This document shows positions 13,558 to 20,161 of a stretch of DNA of 20,161 nucleotides, piece by piece (the first letter of the stretch is position 1; every line of letters begins with the position of its first letter). The DNA comes from Rhodospirillaceae bacterium (GTDB lineage Bacteria; Pseudomonadota; Alphaproteobacteria; DSM-16000; Inquilinaceae), in assembly GCA_020425485.1 (NCBI GenBank), contig JAGQRL010000073.1:1-20161 (forward strand), read 5' to 3'. Below the pieces are notes generated by a model, which was not told where the DNA came from, made no database searches, and saw only the letters and a list, made by a program, of their open reading frames with translations. The position numbers were made by a program, and so were the translations under genes.

Positions 13558-15315
13558 ATGGTTGACCGTCCAGAAGACCAGAAGGATCCCACCGACGCGA
13601 TTCCCGGAGACCGTGAGCCGGGTGCCGAGGCGGATGCTGCTGCCCAGCCCACCGCAGCGGAACGGGTGATCGCCCAGTTCGGCGGCATCCGTCCGATGGC
13701 GCACAAGCTGGGGGTGCCGGTGACCACGGTGCAGGGCTGGAAGACCCGCTCTGCCATCCCCGATGGGCGCCATGCCGAGATCCGCGCCGCCGCCGCCACC
13801 CACGGGATCGAGCTGAGCGAGGCCGATCTGCTGGAAGCCGCCGGCCCGCGCGAAGGCGAGGCCGAGGGCGATGGCGCCGCCGAGGCTGCTCCCCATGGCG
13901 ACGAGGCCGCGGTGCCCAGCCCGGTCGCCACCGGCGAAGTGCCGGCCGATCCCGCGGTGCTTGAGCCGGCGGTGTCCAGGCAGGCAAGCGCCGCCCCCGC
14001 CCGGCCGGCTGACGATGACGATGACGACGACGATGATGGGCGCGACGACACCGCCGCCCTGCTGATCGGCGCTGCCCAGGCGCGCCGCGGTGGCGGCATC
14101 GGCTGGCTGGCCCTGGTGGTGGCGATTGTCGCCCTGGTCGGCGCGGCCTTCGCGCCGGCCTGGGCGCCGTCCATCCTGCCCGACCTGTGGGCGCCGCAGA
14201 GCGGCGGCGACACGGTCGCCCCGGCCGCCGACAGTGCCGATCTTTCGGCCCTGACCGAGCGCCTGGCCGCTTTGGAAGAGACCGTGTCCGGCATCGAAGC
14301 CGCCCCGGCCGGCGAACGGCCATCGGCCGATGCCGCCGTGGTGGCCGACAGCGGCACCAGCGAAGCCCTGGCCGAACTGAGCGACCGGCTCGATGCCCTG
14401 GAAGGTCGCATCGGCGATGCCCTGGCAGCACCGCAGCCCACCGCCGACAGCGGTGCCGACCTCGACGCCATCCGTACCGAACTGGCGGCCGTGCGCGAAG
14501 CCGCGGATGCCGCCGCAGCCTCCGTCGGCAGCTTCGATGTCGGCGAGGCCGTGGGGGCCGCCCTCGACCCGATCCGCACCGAAGTCACCGGCCTGCGCAC
14601 CCGCGTGGACACGCTGGACGGCGCGGTGTCCGGCCTCAGCGACCGGCTGAGCGAGGTTGCCAGCCGGCTCGACAGCACGTCGGGCGAAGCCACCGAAGCC
14701 ATCGCCGCCTTCCAGGATCGCCTGGGGTCGGTGGAAGGTGTGGCCGAACGGGTGAACCGCGGTATCGAGAATGATCAGGCGCTGGCGCTGGCCTTCAGCC
14801 AGTTGCGCAACGACCTGGGCGGCTCCGGCCCGTTTGCGGTGTCGCTGGCCACGGTGGACACGCTGGTGTCCGCCGATGCCGAGCTGTCGGCCGCCGTGGC
14901 GGCGATCGCCGACCGGGCCGCCGAAGGCATTCCCACCCGTGCCGCCCTGGCCGCCCGCTTCCCCGATCTCGCCCGCAGCGTGCTGGCAGCCGACGGCTCG
15001 GACCCCGATCCCGACTGGCTGGACATGACGCTGGAAAGCCTGAGCGAGCTGGTGACCATCCGCCGCGCTCCCGGCATGGTGGCCGGCGACGACACCGGCG
15101 CCATCCTAGCCCGCGCGGAATTCAACCTGCGTTCCGGCGACCTGGCGGCCGCGGTTGAAGAAATGGGCGCGCTCGACGGGCAGGCCGCCGAAGCCGCCGC
15201 CGGCTGGATGGCCGATGCCCAGGCCCGCCTGGCCGCGGAAGCGGCGCTTGGCCAGCTTGGCCAGGCCGTACTCGATAGATTGTCCGGCATCAGCGGAGAC
15301 GAGGCCGGACAATGA
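13558..15315 (+). CDS. Mitofilin/Mic60-like inner-membrane protein with N-terminal helix-turn-helix
   Basis: Predicted single-pass inner-membrane protein (585 residues). Residues 35-90 look like a helix-turn-helix: ERVIAQFGGIRPMAHKLGVP, then TTVQGWKTRSAIPDGRHAEI. A low-complexity acidic linker follows, with nine consecutive aspartates (152-160). The one membrane helix is about 181-201. The rest is periplasmic coiled coil (LTERLAALEETVSGIE and several similar heptad stretches to about 400). A C-terminal helical part (about 400-580) with NDQALALAFSQLRNDLGG resembles the mitofilin/COG4223 end. Alphaproteobacterial Mic60 proteins are known beside heme genes and are linked to shaping the inner membrane. 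The start ATG has no strong ribosome site. Its stop overlaps hemY (ATGA). The HTH fused to a membrane protein is the odd point. Confidence 0.85.
   Translation: MVDRPEDQKDPTDAIPGDREPGAEADAAAQPTAAERVIAQFGGIRPMAHKLGVPVTTVQGWKTRSAIPDGRHAEIRAAAATHGIELSEADLLEAAGPREGEAEGDGAAEAAPHGDEAAVPSPVATGEVPADPAVLEPAVSRQASAAPARPADDDDDDDDDGRDDTAALLIGAAQARRGGGIGWLALVVAIVALVGAAFAPAWAPSILPDLWAPQSGGDTVAPAADSADLSALTERLAALEETVSGIEAAPAGERPSADAAVVADSGTSEALAELSDRLDALEGRIGDALAAPQPTADSGADLDAIRTELAAVREAADAAAASVGSFDVGEAVGAALDPIRTEVTGLRTRVDTLDGAVSGLSDRLSEVASRLDSTSGEATEAIAAFQDRLGSVEGVAERVNRGIENDQALALAFSQLRNDLGGSGPFAVSLATVDTLVSADAELSAAVAAIADRAAEGIPTRAALAARFPDLARSVLAADGSDPDPDWLDMTLESLSELVTIRRAPGMVAGDDTGAILARAEFNLRSGDLAAAVEEMGALDGQAAEAAAGWMADAQARLAAEAALGQLGQAVLDRLSGISGDEAGQ
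14011..14037 (+). repeat. GAC/GAT repeat coding for nine aspartates
   Basis: A 27-base run of GAC and GAT codons inside the mic60-like gene, in the cytoplasmic linker before the membrane helix. The mixed codons suggest it is not a fresh slippage event. Confidence 0.8.
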
Positions 15316-16664
15316 GGCGCGCGTTCTTCCTGATCGTTCAGGCCGGCATCGCCATCGCTGCCGCCCTGTTCCTGGTCGAGCATCCCGGTTCGGTGACCAT
15401 CGAGTGGCTGGGCTACCAGGCCCATACCGAGATGGGCGTGCTGGTGCTCGCCGTGCTCATCATCATCATCCTGGCCGCCCTGTTCTACCGCGCCTGGCGG
15501 GCGCTGCTGGGCGCCCCCGGGTCGATCGCCCGCAACCGCAGCCAGTCGCGCCGCATGCGCGGCTACCAAGCGCTCACCCAGGGCATGGTGGCGGTTGCCG
15601 CCGGCGATGTGGAAAGTGCCTCGAAGCTGTCGCGCAAGGCCGACACGCTGCTGGACGAGCCGCCGCTGACCATGCTGCTGGCCGCCCAGGCGGCCCAGCT
15701 CCATGGCGACGACAGCGCTGCGGCCCGCTATTTCGAGCGCATGCTGGAGCGCAGCGAGACCGAGTTCCTGGCGCTGCGCGGCCTGCTCAGCCAGGCGATG
15801 CGCGACGACGACAACCTGCGCGCCCTGGAACTGGCGCAGCGCGCCCGCGCCATCCGGCCGATGACGCCGTGGGTGATCCGCACCTGCCTGGAACTGGAAG
15901 TGCGCATGCGCCGCTGGGTGGAAGCCCAGGACAGCCTGGTGGCGGCCCAGCGCGCCGGGCTGATCGACGCGGAAACCGCCCGCCGCCAGAAGACTGCCGT
16001 GCTGATCGAGCGCTCACGCGAAGCCGAAGCGGCGGAAAACCTGGATGCCGCCCAGTCGCTGGCCCACCAGGCCACCGGGCTGTCGCCGCTGTTCGTGCCG
16101 GCGGTGCTGCGCGAGGCGCACATGCTGGAGCGCACCGAACGGGGCCGCCAGGCCGCCAAGCTGATCGAGCGCACCTGGCCGAAGGCCGCCCACCCCGATC
16201 TGGCGGACATCTACCTGCGGCTCGACCGCGACGAGGATCCGCTGGTGCGCCTGCGCCGGGCCGAACGGCTCTACGCACTGGCGCCCAACGAGGCGGAAAG
16301 CGGCCTGGTACTGGCCCGTGCCCAGATTGGTGCGGAGCAGTGGGCGCAGGCCCGCGAGACCTTGATGGCGGTGGTCGACCGCGCGCCCTCCCGCCGCGTC
16401 TACCGCACCATGGCGGACCTGGAGCACGGCGAAAACCACGATGCCGAAGCGGCCCGCTCGTGGCTGCTGAGGGCCGATGCCGCCGGGCCGGACGAAGCCT
16501 GGGTGTGCCAGGCCTGCGGCACCGTGCTGCCGGTGTGGTCAGCCGTGTGCGGCCATTGCGGCGCCTTCGACACGGTGGTGTGGACGAGCCCCACCGCCGC
16601 GGTGCACCTGCCGTTCCACGACGGCGGGCCGGCCGCCGGCAGCACCCTGCCGCCGCCGGGCTGA
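15312..16664 (+). CDS. hemY: HemY family TPR membrane protein with C-terminal zinc-ribbon-like motif
   Basis: Inner-membrane protein (450 residues) of the proteobacterial HemY family. This family is distinct from Bacillus HemY (protoporphyrinogen/coproporphyrinogen oxidase). It has two N-terminal helices (about 5-21 and 42-60), then a HemY_N-type basic segment (ARNRSQSRRMRGYQALTQGM) and a series of TPR-like helix pairs to about 390. The C terminus carries VCQACG (about 397-402) and VCGHCGAFDT (about 412-421), two CxxC pairs suited to bind zinc or iron, similar in layout to the rubredoxin-like end of LapB. The start overlaps the upstream stop (ATGA), so it is coupled to mic60. The exact role of HemY in heme synthesis is not settled. 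A scaffold or assembly role is inferred from TPRs. Confidence 0.9.
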   Translation: MRRAFFLIVQAGIAIAAALFLVEHPGSVTIEWLGYQAHTEMGVLVLAVLIIIILAALFYRAWRALLGAPGSIARNRSQSRRMRGYQALTQGMVAVAAGDVESASKLSRKADTLLDEPPLTMLLAAQAAQLHGDDSAAARYFERMLERSETEFLALRGLLSQAMRDDDNLRALELAQRARAIRPMTPWVIRTCLELEVRMRRWVEAQDSLVAAQRAGLIDAETARRQKTAVLIERSREAEAAENLDAAQSLAHQATGLSPLFVPAVLREAHMLERTERGRQAAKLIERTWPKAAHPDLADIYLRLDRDEDPLVRLRRAERLYALAPNEAESGLVLARAQIGAEQWAQARETLMAVVDRAPSRRVYRTMADLEHGENHDAEAARSWLLRADAAGPDEAWVCQACGTVLPVWSAVCGHCGAFDTVVWTSPTAAVHLPFHDGGPAAGSTLPPPG

Positions 16665-16681
16665 TGGGCTGACGGGCTGAC
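16658..16681. repeat. Octamer tandem repeat over the hemY stop
   Basis: GGGCTGAT, GGGCTGAC and GGGCTGAC follow each other directly, with a degenerate fourth copy after 16681. Each copy carries a TGA. Because the period is eight, the three TGAs fall in all three plus-strand frames. The first is the hemY stop. Confidence 0.75.
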
Positions 16682-16713
16682 GGGCCTGGTCAGACGCGTT
16701 CGCGTCTGGCCCG
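16681..16713. terminator. Bidirectional terminator between hemY and badI-like gene
   Basis: Arms CAGACGC (16691-16697) and GCGTCTG (16702-16708) pair perfectly around GTTC. An outer pair, CGGGC (16681-16685) with GCCCG (16709-16713), extends the stem past a 5-base bulge. It lies between convergent stops. No T-run was seen on the plus side. Confidence 0.6.
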
Positions 16714-16716
16714 CCC

Positions 16717-17499
16717 CTATTTCTGGTGCTTGCGGAAGTCCGGCTTGCGCTTCTCCAGGAAGGCCTGCACGCCCTCCTGGCTTTCCTCCGACTGGTAGAA
16801 CTGGGAGACGTGGTAGAGCCCCATCGCCGAGATGCCGGCGATCGACGCGCTGTCGGCGTTGAACGACCGCTTGGCGATGGCCAGCGCCGTCGGGCTCTTT
16901 TCCAGGATCTCCGCACACCACTGGTCCACCGTGGCGTCCAGCTCGTCGTCGGGCACGGCGATGTTGGCCAGCCCCATCTCCACGGCCTGGTGGGCGGTGT
17001 AGCGCCGGCACAGGTACCAGACCTCGCGCGCCTTCTTCTCGCCGATGCAGCGCGCCATGTAGGCGGTGCCGAAGCCCGGATCGACGGAGCCGACCTTGGG
17101 CCCCACCTGGCCGAACACCGCGTTTTCCGCGGCGATGGTCAGGTCGCACACCAGCGCCAGGACATGGCCGCCGCCGATGGCATATCCGCGCACCTTGGCG
17201 ATCACCGGCTTCGGCACGTCGCGGATCAGCCCCTGCATCTCTTCCAGCGGCAAGCCGATGGTGCCGCGGCCGTCGTAGCTGCCGGCATGGGCCGACTGGT
17301 CGCCGCCGGTGCAGAACGCCCGGGTGCCTGCACCGGTGAGCACGATCACCCCCACCGCCTTGTCCCAGCCCGCCCGGTTGAACGCGTGGATCAGTTCCTC
17401 GCAGGTCTGGGCGCGAAATGCGTTCATTTTGTCGGGCCGATTGATCGTAATCAAAGCGACGCCGTCGCGGGCCTCATAGAGGATGTCCTGATAGTCCAT
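16717..17499 (-). CDS. badI: BadI-like 2-ketocyclohexanecarboxyl-CoA hydrolase (crotonase fold)
   Basis: Crotonase-superfamily enzyme (260 residues). From memory it matches Rhodopseudomonas BadI closely along its whole length: NRPDKMNAFRAQTCEELI (20-37), RAFCTGGDQSAHAGSYDGRG (60-79), KPVIAKVRGYAIGGG (97-111, oxyanion loop), FGQVGPKVGSVDPGFGTAYM (129-148), GEKKAREVWY (153-162) and SPTALAIAKRSFN. BadI opens the ring of 2-oxocyclohexanecarboxyl-CoA to pimelyl-CoA in anaerobic benzoate and cyclohexanecarboxylate breakdown. The related MenB (naphthoate synthase) is the main alternative, but BadI fits better. The start ATG 17499 has GGAGGTG six bases upstream. No other bad gene is in the window. 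It is divergent from mutA across 220 bases. Confidence 0.82.
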   Translation of the reverse strand: MDYQDILYEARDGVALITINRPDKMNAFRAQTCEELIHAFNRAGWDKAVGVIVLTGAGTRAFCTGGDQSAHAGSYDGRGTIGLPLEEMQGLIRDVPKPVIAKVRGYAIGGGHVLALVCDLTIAAENAVFGQVGPKVGSVDPGFGTAYMARCIGEKKAREVWYLCRRYTAHQAVEMGLANIAVPDDELDATVDQWCAEILEKSPTALAIAKRSFNADSASIAGISAMGLYHVSQFYQSEESQEGVQAFLEKRKPDFRKHQK

Positions 17500-17567
17500 T
17501 CGCCCACCTCCATTGGGGAGCCATTGCCGCGGTGCCTTCTGTAGTCCTGGCAGGAGGGGTGCGTCCA

Positions 17568-17639
17568 TGCACGGTGTGCAGCGGCGGACCCTGAGGGTCG
17601 GGGCTGGGGGTATTGCGGCCTGCACCTGCGAACCGGTGC
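17568..17639. promoter_or_regulatory. Three inverted repeats between badI-like gene and mutA
   Basis: The 220-base divergent gap contains TGCAC (17568-17572) with GTGCA (17576-17580), GACCC (17587-17591) with GGGTC (17595-17599), and GCACC (17622-17626) with GGTGC (17635-17639). All are perfect 5-bp half-sites. They may be operators for one or both genes. No confident -35/-10 pair was found, and no gene is seen in this stretch. Confidence 0.4.
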
Positions 17640-17719
17640 CAGCGCCGGGTCGGTTTGATAGAACGGGTGTAGCGGCACGCCCAGTGGTGGTAGGGTCGTC
17701 GGATGCCTAGGGAGGCGAA

Positions 17720-19825
17720 ATGAGCGACAGCGACCTGATCCTCGGCGGCGAGTTCGCCCCGGTCAGCTATGAAGACTGGGTGGCGGAAGTCGAAAAGGTG
17801 CTCAAGGGTGCCCCGTTCGACAAGAAGATGCTGCACCGCACCTACGACGGCATCACGGTGCAGCCGATCTATACCCGCGAGGACTGGCCGGCCGACGGCG
17901 ATCCCTCGGGCTTCCCCGGCGCCGGCCCCTTCACCCGCGCCCGCACCGCGGCCGGCGCGGTGCAGCAGGGCTGGGATATCCGCCAGGAAGCGGTGCATCC
18001 CGATCCGGCCACCGCCAACAAGATGATCCTCACCGATCTGGCCAAGGGCACCACCTCGGTGCTGCTGCGGCTGGACAAGGCGGCGCGTGCCGGGGTGGCC
18101 CCCACCGCGGCCGAGGCGGCCGATCTGGCCGGCGTCGACGGCGTCATGGTCGCCGGGCTGGCGGATCTGGAACGCGCGCTGGCCGATGTGGACCTGTCCA
18201 TCGCCCCGCTGGACCTGGAAGCGGGCGAGCAGGCACTGCCCGCCGCGGCACTCTATTTCGCCCTGCTCGCCAAGCGCGGCGTCGCCGCGTCGGCCTGCCA
18301 GGCGATGCTGGGGGCCGACCCCATCGGCGCGCTGGCCGGCAGCGGCTCGCTGGCCACGGATGTGGACACGGCCCTGAAGCGCATGGCCGACCTCGCCGCC
18401 TATGTGGCGACGACGGCACCGGGCAGCCGCGCCGTTACGGTGGACACCGCCGCCTACCACACCGCCGGCGCCAGCGAGGCGGAGGACCTGGCGGTCGCCA
18501 TGGCCACCGGCGTTGCCTATCTGAAGGCGCTCACCGCCGCCGGGCTTTCGGTCGATGCGGCGGCGGGGCAGATCGCCTTCCGCTTCTCCGTCGATTGCGA
18601 CTTCTTCGAAACCATCGCCAAGCTGCGCGCCGCCCGGCGCATGTGGTCGCGCATCACCGCCGCCTCGGGCGCCTCGGAACCCGCCCAGGCCATGTGGACT
18701 GCGGTGCGCACGGCCGACCGGATGATGAGCCGGGTCGACCCCTGGGTGAACATCCTGCGCACCAGCGTGGCTGCCTTCGCCGCCGCCCTGGGCGGGGCCG
18801 ACGCCATCACGGTGGAGCCCTACGACGCCGCCCTCGGCCTGCCGGACGGCACGTCTATGCGCATCGCCCGCAACATCCAGCACCTGCTGTGCGAGGAAAC
18901 CTCGCTCAACAAGGTGATCGATCCCTCCGGCGGCTCCTGGTACATCGAAAGCCTGACCGACCAGCTTGCCGAAGCGGCCTGGCATGAGTTCCAGGCGATC
19001 GAAGCGTCCGGCGGCATCGTCGCCGCGCTGCGCACCGGCCACATCGCCAAGGCGATCGACGACACCTGGGACCAGCGCAAGAAGAACCTGGCCCGGCGCA
19101 AGGATCCGCTGACCGGCGTTTCGGAGTTCCCCAACATCGCGGAGAAGGTGGCCGCCCACCCGGCCCCGGACCTGGCGGCCCTCTGCGCAGCGGCCGCCGG
19201 CGGTACCGATGGGGTGGCCGTGTCCGGCCTTGCCGATGCCGCCTCGGTGGCCGGCGACGGGGCGCTGACCGCGGCCCTGGTGAAGGCGGCCGGCGCCGGT
19301 GCCTCCATCGCCCAGATGGCCGCCGCCCTGGCCGGCACGCCCGCTTCGATGGCGCCCCTGCCGGCACGCCGCTTCGCCGCCCTGTTCGAGCGGCTGCGCG
19401 ACGCCAGCCTGGCCCATGCCGCCGCCGGCAACCCGGCACCGCAGATCTTCGAAGCCAATATCGGCCCGATCGCCCACCACACCGGCCGGGCAACCTTCGC
19501 GAAGAACTTCTTCGAGGTGGCCGGCATCGAAGCCATCAACAAGGGCGGCTTCAACGAAGCCGATGCCTGCGTTGCCGCCTTCAAGGACAGCGGCAGCCGT
19601 ATCGCCATCCTGTGCTCCAGCGACAAGCTCTATGCCGAGCATGCCGTCCCCTTCGCCCAGGCACTGAAGGCGGCCGGCTGCGAATTCCTGTTCCTCGCCG
19701 GTGCCCCCGGCGATCAGCGGGACGTCTACACCGCAGCCGGGATCGATGACTTCATCGCCCTCGGCGGCAATGTCCTCGACACGCTTGAGCAGACCCTCGA
19801 TCGTTTGGGAGTCCGCGTACCATGA
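17720..19825 (+). CDS. mutA: Methylmalonyl-CoA mutase small (beta) subunit
   Basis: Non-catalytic partner of the B12-dependent mutase that interconverts methylmalonyl-CoA and succinyl-CoA. 701 residues. The start ATG 17720 follows GGGAGG (17710-17715). The N terminus (FAPVSYEDWVAEVEKVLKGA, MLHRTYDGITVQPIYTREDW) and the barrel segments (FRFSVDCDFFETIAKLRAAR, ITVEPYDAALGLPDGTSMRI, NKVIDPSGGSWYIESLTDQL) are clear family matches. The C-terminal part (from about 570; ARRFAALFERLRDASLAHAA to the end) is a B12-binding-like fold. It lacks the DxHxxG cobalamin histidine motif, as expected for the small subunit. The stop overlaps the mutB start (ATGA), giving coupled, equal synthesis of both subunits. 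It is the outlet of propionyl-CoA into the TCA cycle. Confidence 0.94.
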   Translation: MSDSDLILGGEFAPVSYEDWVAEVEKVLKGAPFDKKMLHRTYDGITVQPIYTREDWPADGDPSGFPGAGPFTRARTAAGAVQQGWDIRQEAVHPDPATANKMILTDLAKGTTSVLLRLDKAARAGVAPTAAEAADLAGVDGVMVAGLADLERALADVDLSIAPLDLEAGEQALPAAALYFALLAKRGVAASACQAMLGADPIGALAGSGSLATDVDTALKRMADLAAYVATTAPGSRAVTVDTAAYHTAGASEAEDLAVAMATGVAYLKALTAAGLSVDAAAGQIAFRFSVDCDFFETIAKLRAARRMWSRITAASGASEPAQAMWTAVRTADRMMSRVDPWVNILRTSVAAFAAALGGADAITVEPYDAALGLPDGTSMRIARNIQHLLCEETSLNKVIDPSGGSWYIESLTDQLAEAAWHEFQAIEASGGIVAALRTGHIAKAIDDTWDQRKKNLARRKDPLTGVSEFPNIAEKVAAHPAPDLAALCAAAAGGTDGVAVSGLADAASVAGDGALTAALVKAAGAGASIAQMAAALAGTPASMAPLPARRFAALFERLRDASLAHAAAGNPAPQIFEANIGPIAHHTGRATFAKNFFEVAGIEAINKGGFNEADACVAAFKDSGSRIAILCSSDKLYAEHAVPFAQALKAAGCEFLFLAGAPGDQRDVYTAAGIDDFIALGGNVLDTLEQTLDRLGVRVP

Positions 19826-20161
19826 CCCAGATCCCCGACTTCACCCAGATCCAGCTCAACCCTGGAGCTGCTGGCGCCGGAGCCGGCCGTGCGGCTTGGG
19901 CGGACAGTTTCGCCGCGGCCGTCGGCAAGCGGCCGGAAGACTATCTGTGGGACACGCCCGAACAGATCATGGTCAATCCGCTGTATACGGCGGACGACCT
20001 GGCCGGGCTCGATCACCTCGGCACCATGCCGGGTATCCCGCCCTTCCTGCGCGGCCCCTACTCCACCATGTACGTCACCCGGCCGTGGACGGTCAGGCAG
20101 TATGCCGGCTTCTCCACTGCCCAGGCGTCCAACGCCTTCTACCGGCGCAACCTGGCGGCCG
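19822..20161 (+). CDS. mutB: Methylmalonyl-CoA mutase large (alpha) subunit, N-terminal part
   Basis: Catalytic B12-binding subunit, cut by the window edge after 113 codons (a full protein is about 720 residues). It begins MTQIPDFTQIQLNP. The segment YLWDTPEQIMVNPLYTADDL (41-60) is typical. RGPYSTMYVTRPWTVRQYAG (77-96), followed by FSTA, is the conserved CoA-ester binding region of the family, including the tyrosine near the active site. The start ATG overlaps the mutA stop by four bases (ATGA). One unusual trait is the glycine/alanine-rich stretch PGAAGAGAGRAA (14-25) after the first strand. ICM/HCM-type mutases are unlikely, because those split differently and do not follow a mutA. Confidence 0.95.
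   Translation, partial: MTQIPDFTQIQLNPGAAGAGAGRAAWADSFAAAVGKRPEDYLWDTPEQIMVNPLYTADDLAGLDHLGTMPGIPPFLRGPYSTMYVTRPWTVRQYAGFSTAQASNAFYRRNLAA

Noticed and set aside
14011..14037. GAC/GAT run as a contingency (phase-variable) repeat
   Set aside because: The unit is three bases, so changes keep the frame, and the codons are mixed, which argues against active slippage.
17513..17710. 65-codon frame between the badI-like gene and mutA
   Set aside because: It lies across the inverted repeats of the divergent promoter region and has a composition unlike real genes here.
17474..19642. 722-codon open frame on the minus strand over mutA
   Set aside because: Antisense shadow of a clear mutA. No domain, and low-complexity Gly/Arg/His composition.

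Overview
The window is GC-rich and densely packed, and it reads as a chromosomal segment of an alphaproteobacterium, probably a Rhodospirillales-like heterotroph. I infer this from three things: the hemC-hemD-mitofilin/Mic60-hemY cluster divergent from tsaD, the YciI and EVE genes beside tsaD, and a Tat-secreted TRAP binding protein. No rRNA, tRNA, CRISPR array, transposase or integrase was seen.

Layout. At the left edge is the 5' part of acs (acetyl-CoA synthetase, minus strand), with a good sigma-70-type promoter and a 12-bp tandem duplication in its leader. A small hypothetical ORF follows. Then comes a complete TRAP transporter (dctP, dctQ, dctM, plus strand) with a strong TTCG-loop hairpin between dctP and dctQ, an MFS transporter, and a convergent EamA/DMT exporter. 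Next (about 7.35-8.73 kb) is a single gene of much lower GC and different codon use. It encodes a 372-residue protein with an unrecognised N-terminal region and a C-terminal TIR-like domain of the type found in Pycsar and CBASS effectors. After it come EVE, isochorismatase-like and YciI genes (minus), a Spo0M/arrestin-like gene (plus), tsaD (minus), hemC-hemD-mic60-hemY (plus, with ATGA overlaps at two junctions), a BadI-like crotonase (minus), and mutA plus the start of mutB (methylmalonyl-CoA mutase, plus, running off the right edge).

How the genes fit together. The metabolic genes point to acyl-CoA and organic-acid use: acs, a 2-oxoacid-type TRAP system, a BadI-like ring-opening hydrolase, and methylmalonyl-CoA mutase for propionyl-CoA disposal. 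The hem genes make uroporphyrinogen III and encode the inner-membrane proteins that usually accompany it. The TIR-like gene is the one clear accessory insertion. It is the best candidate for something undescribed, a stand-alone NAD-directed defence or toxin protein with a new sensor domain. Its function is inferred from domain type only. A second unusual item is a Mic60-like protein with a cytoplasmic helix-turn-helix at its N terminus.
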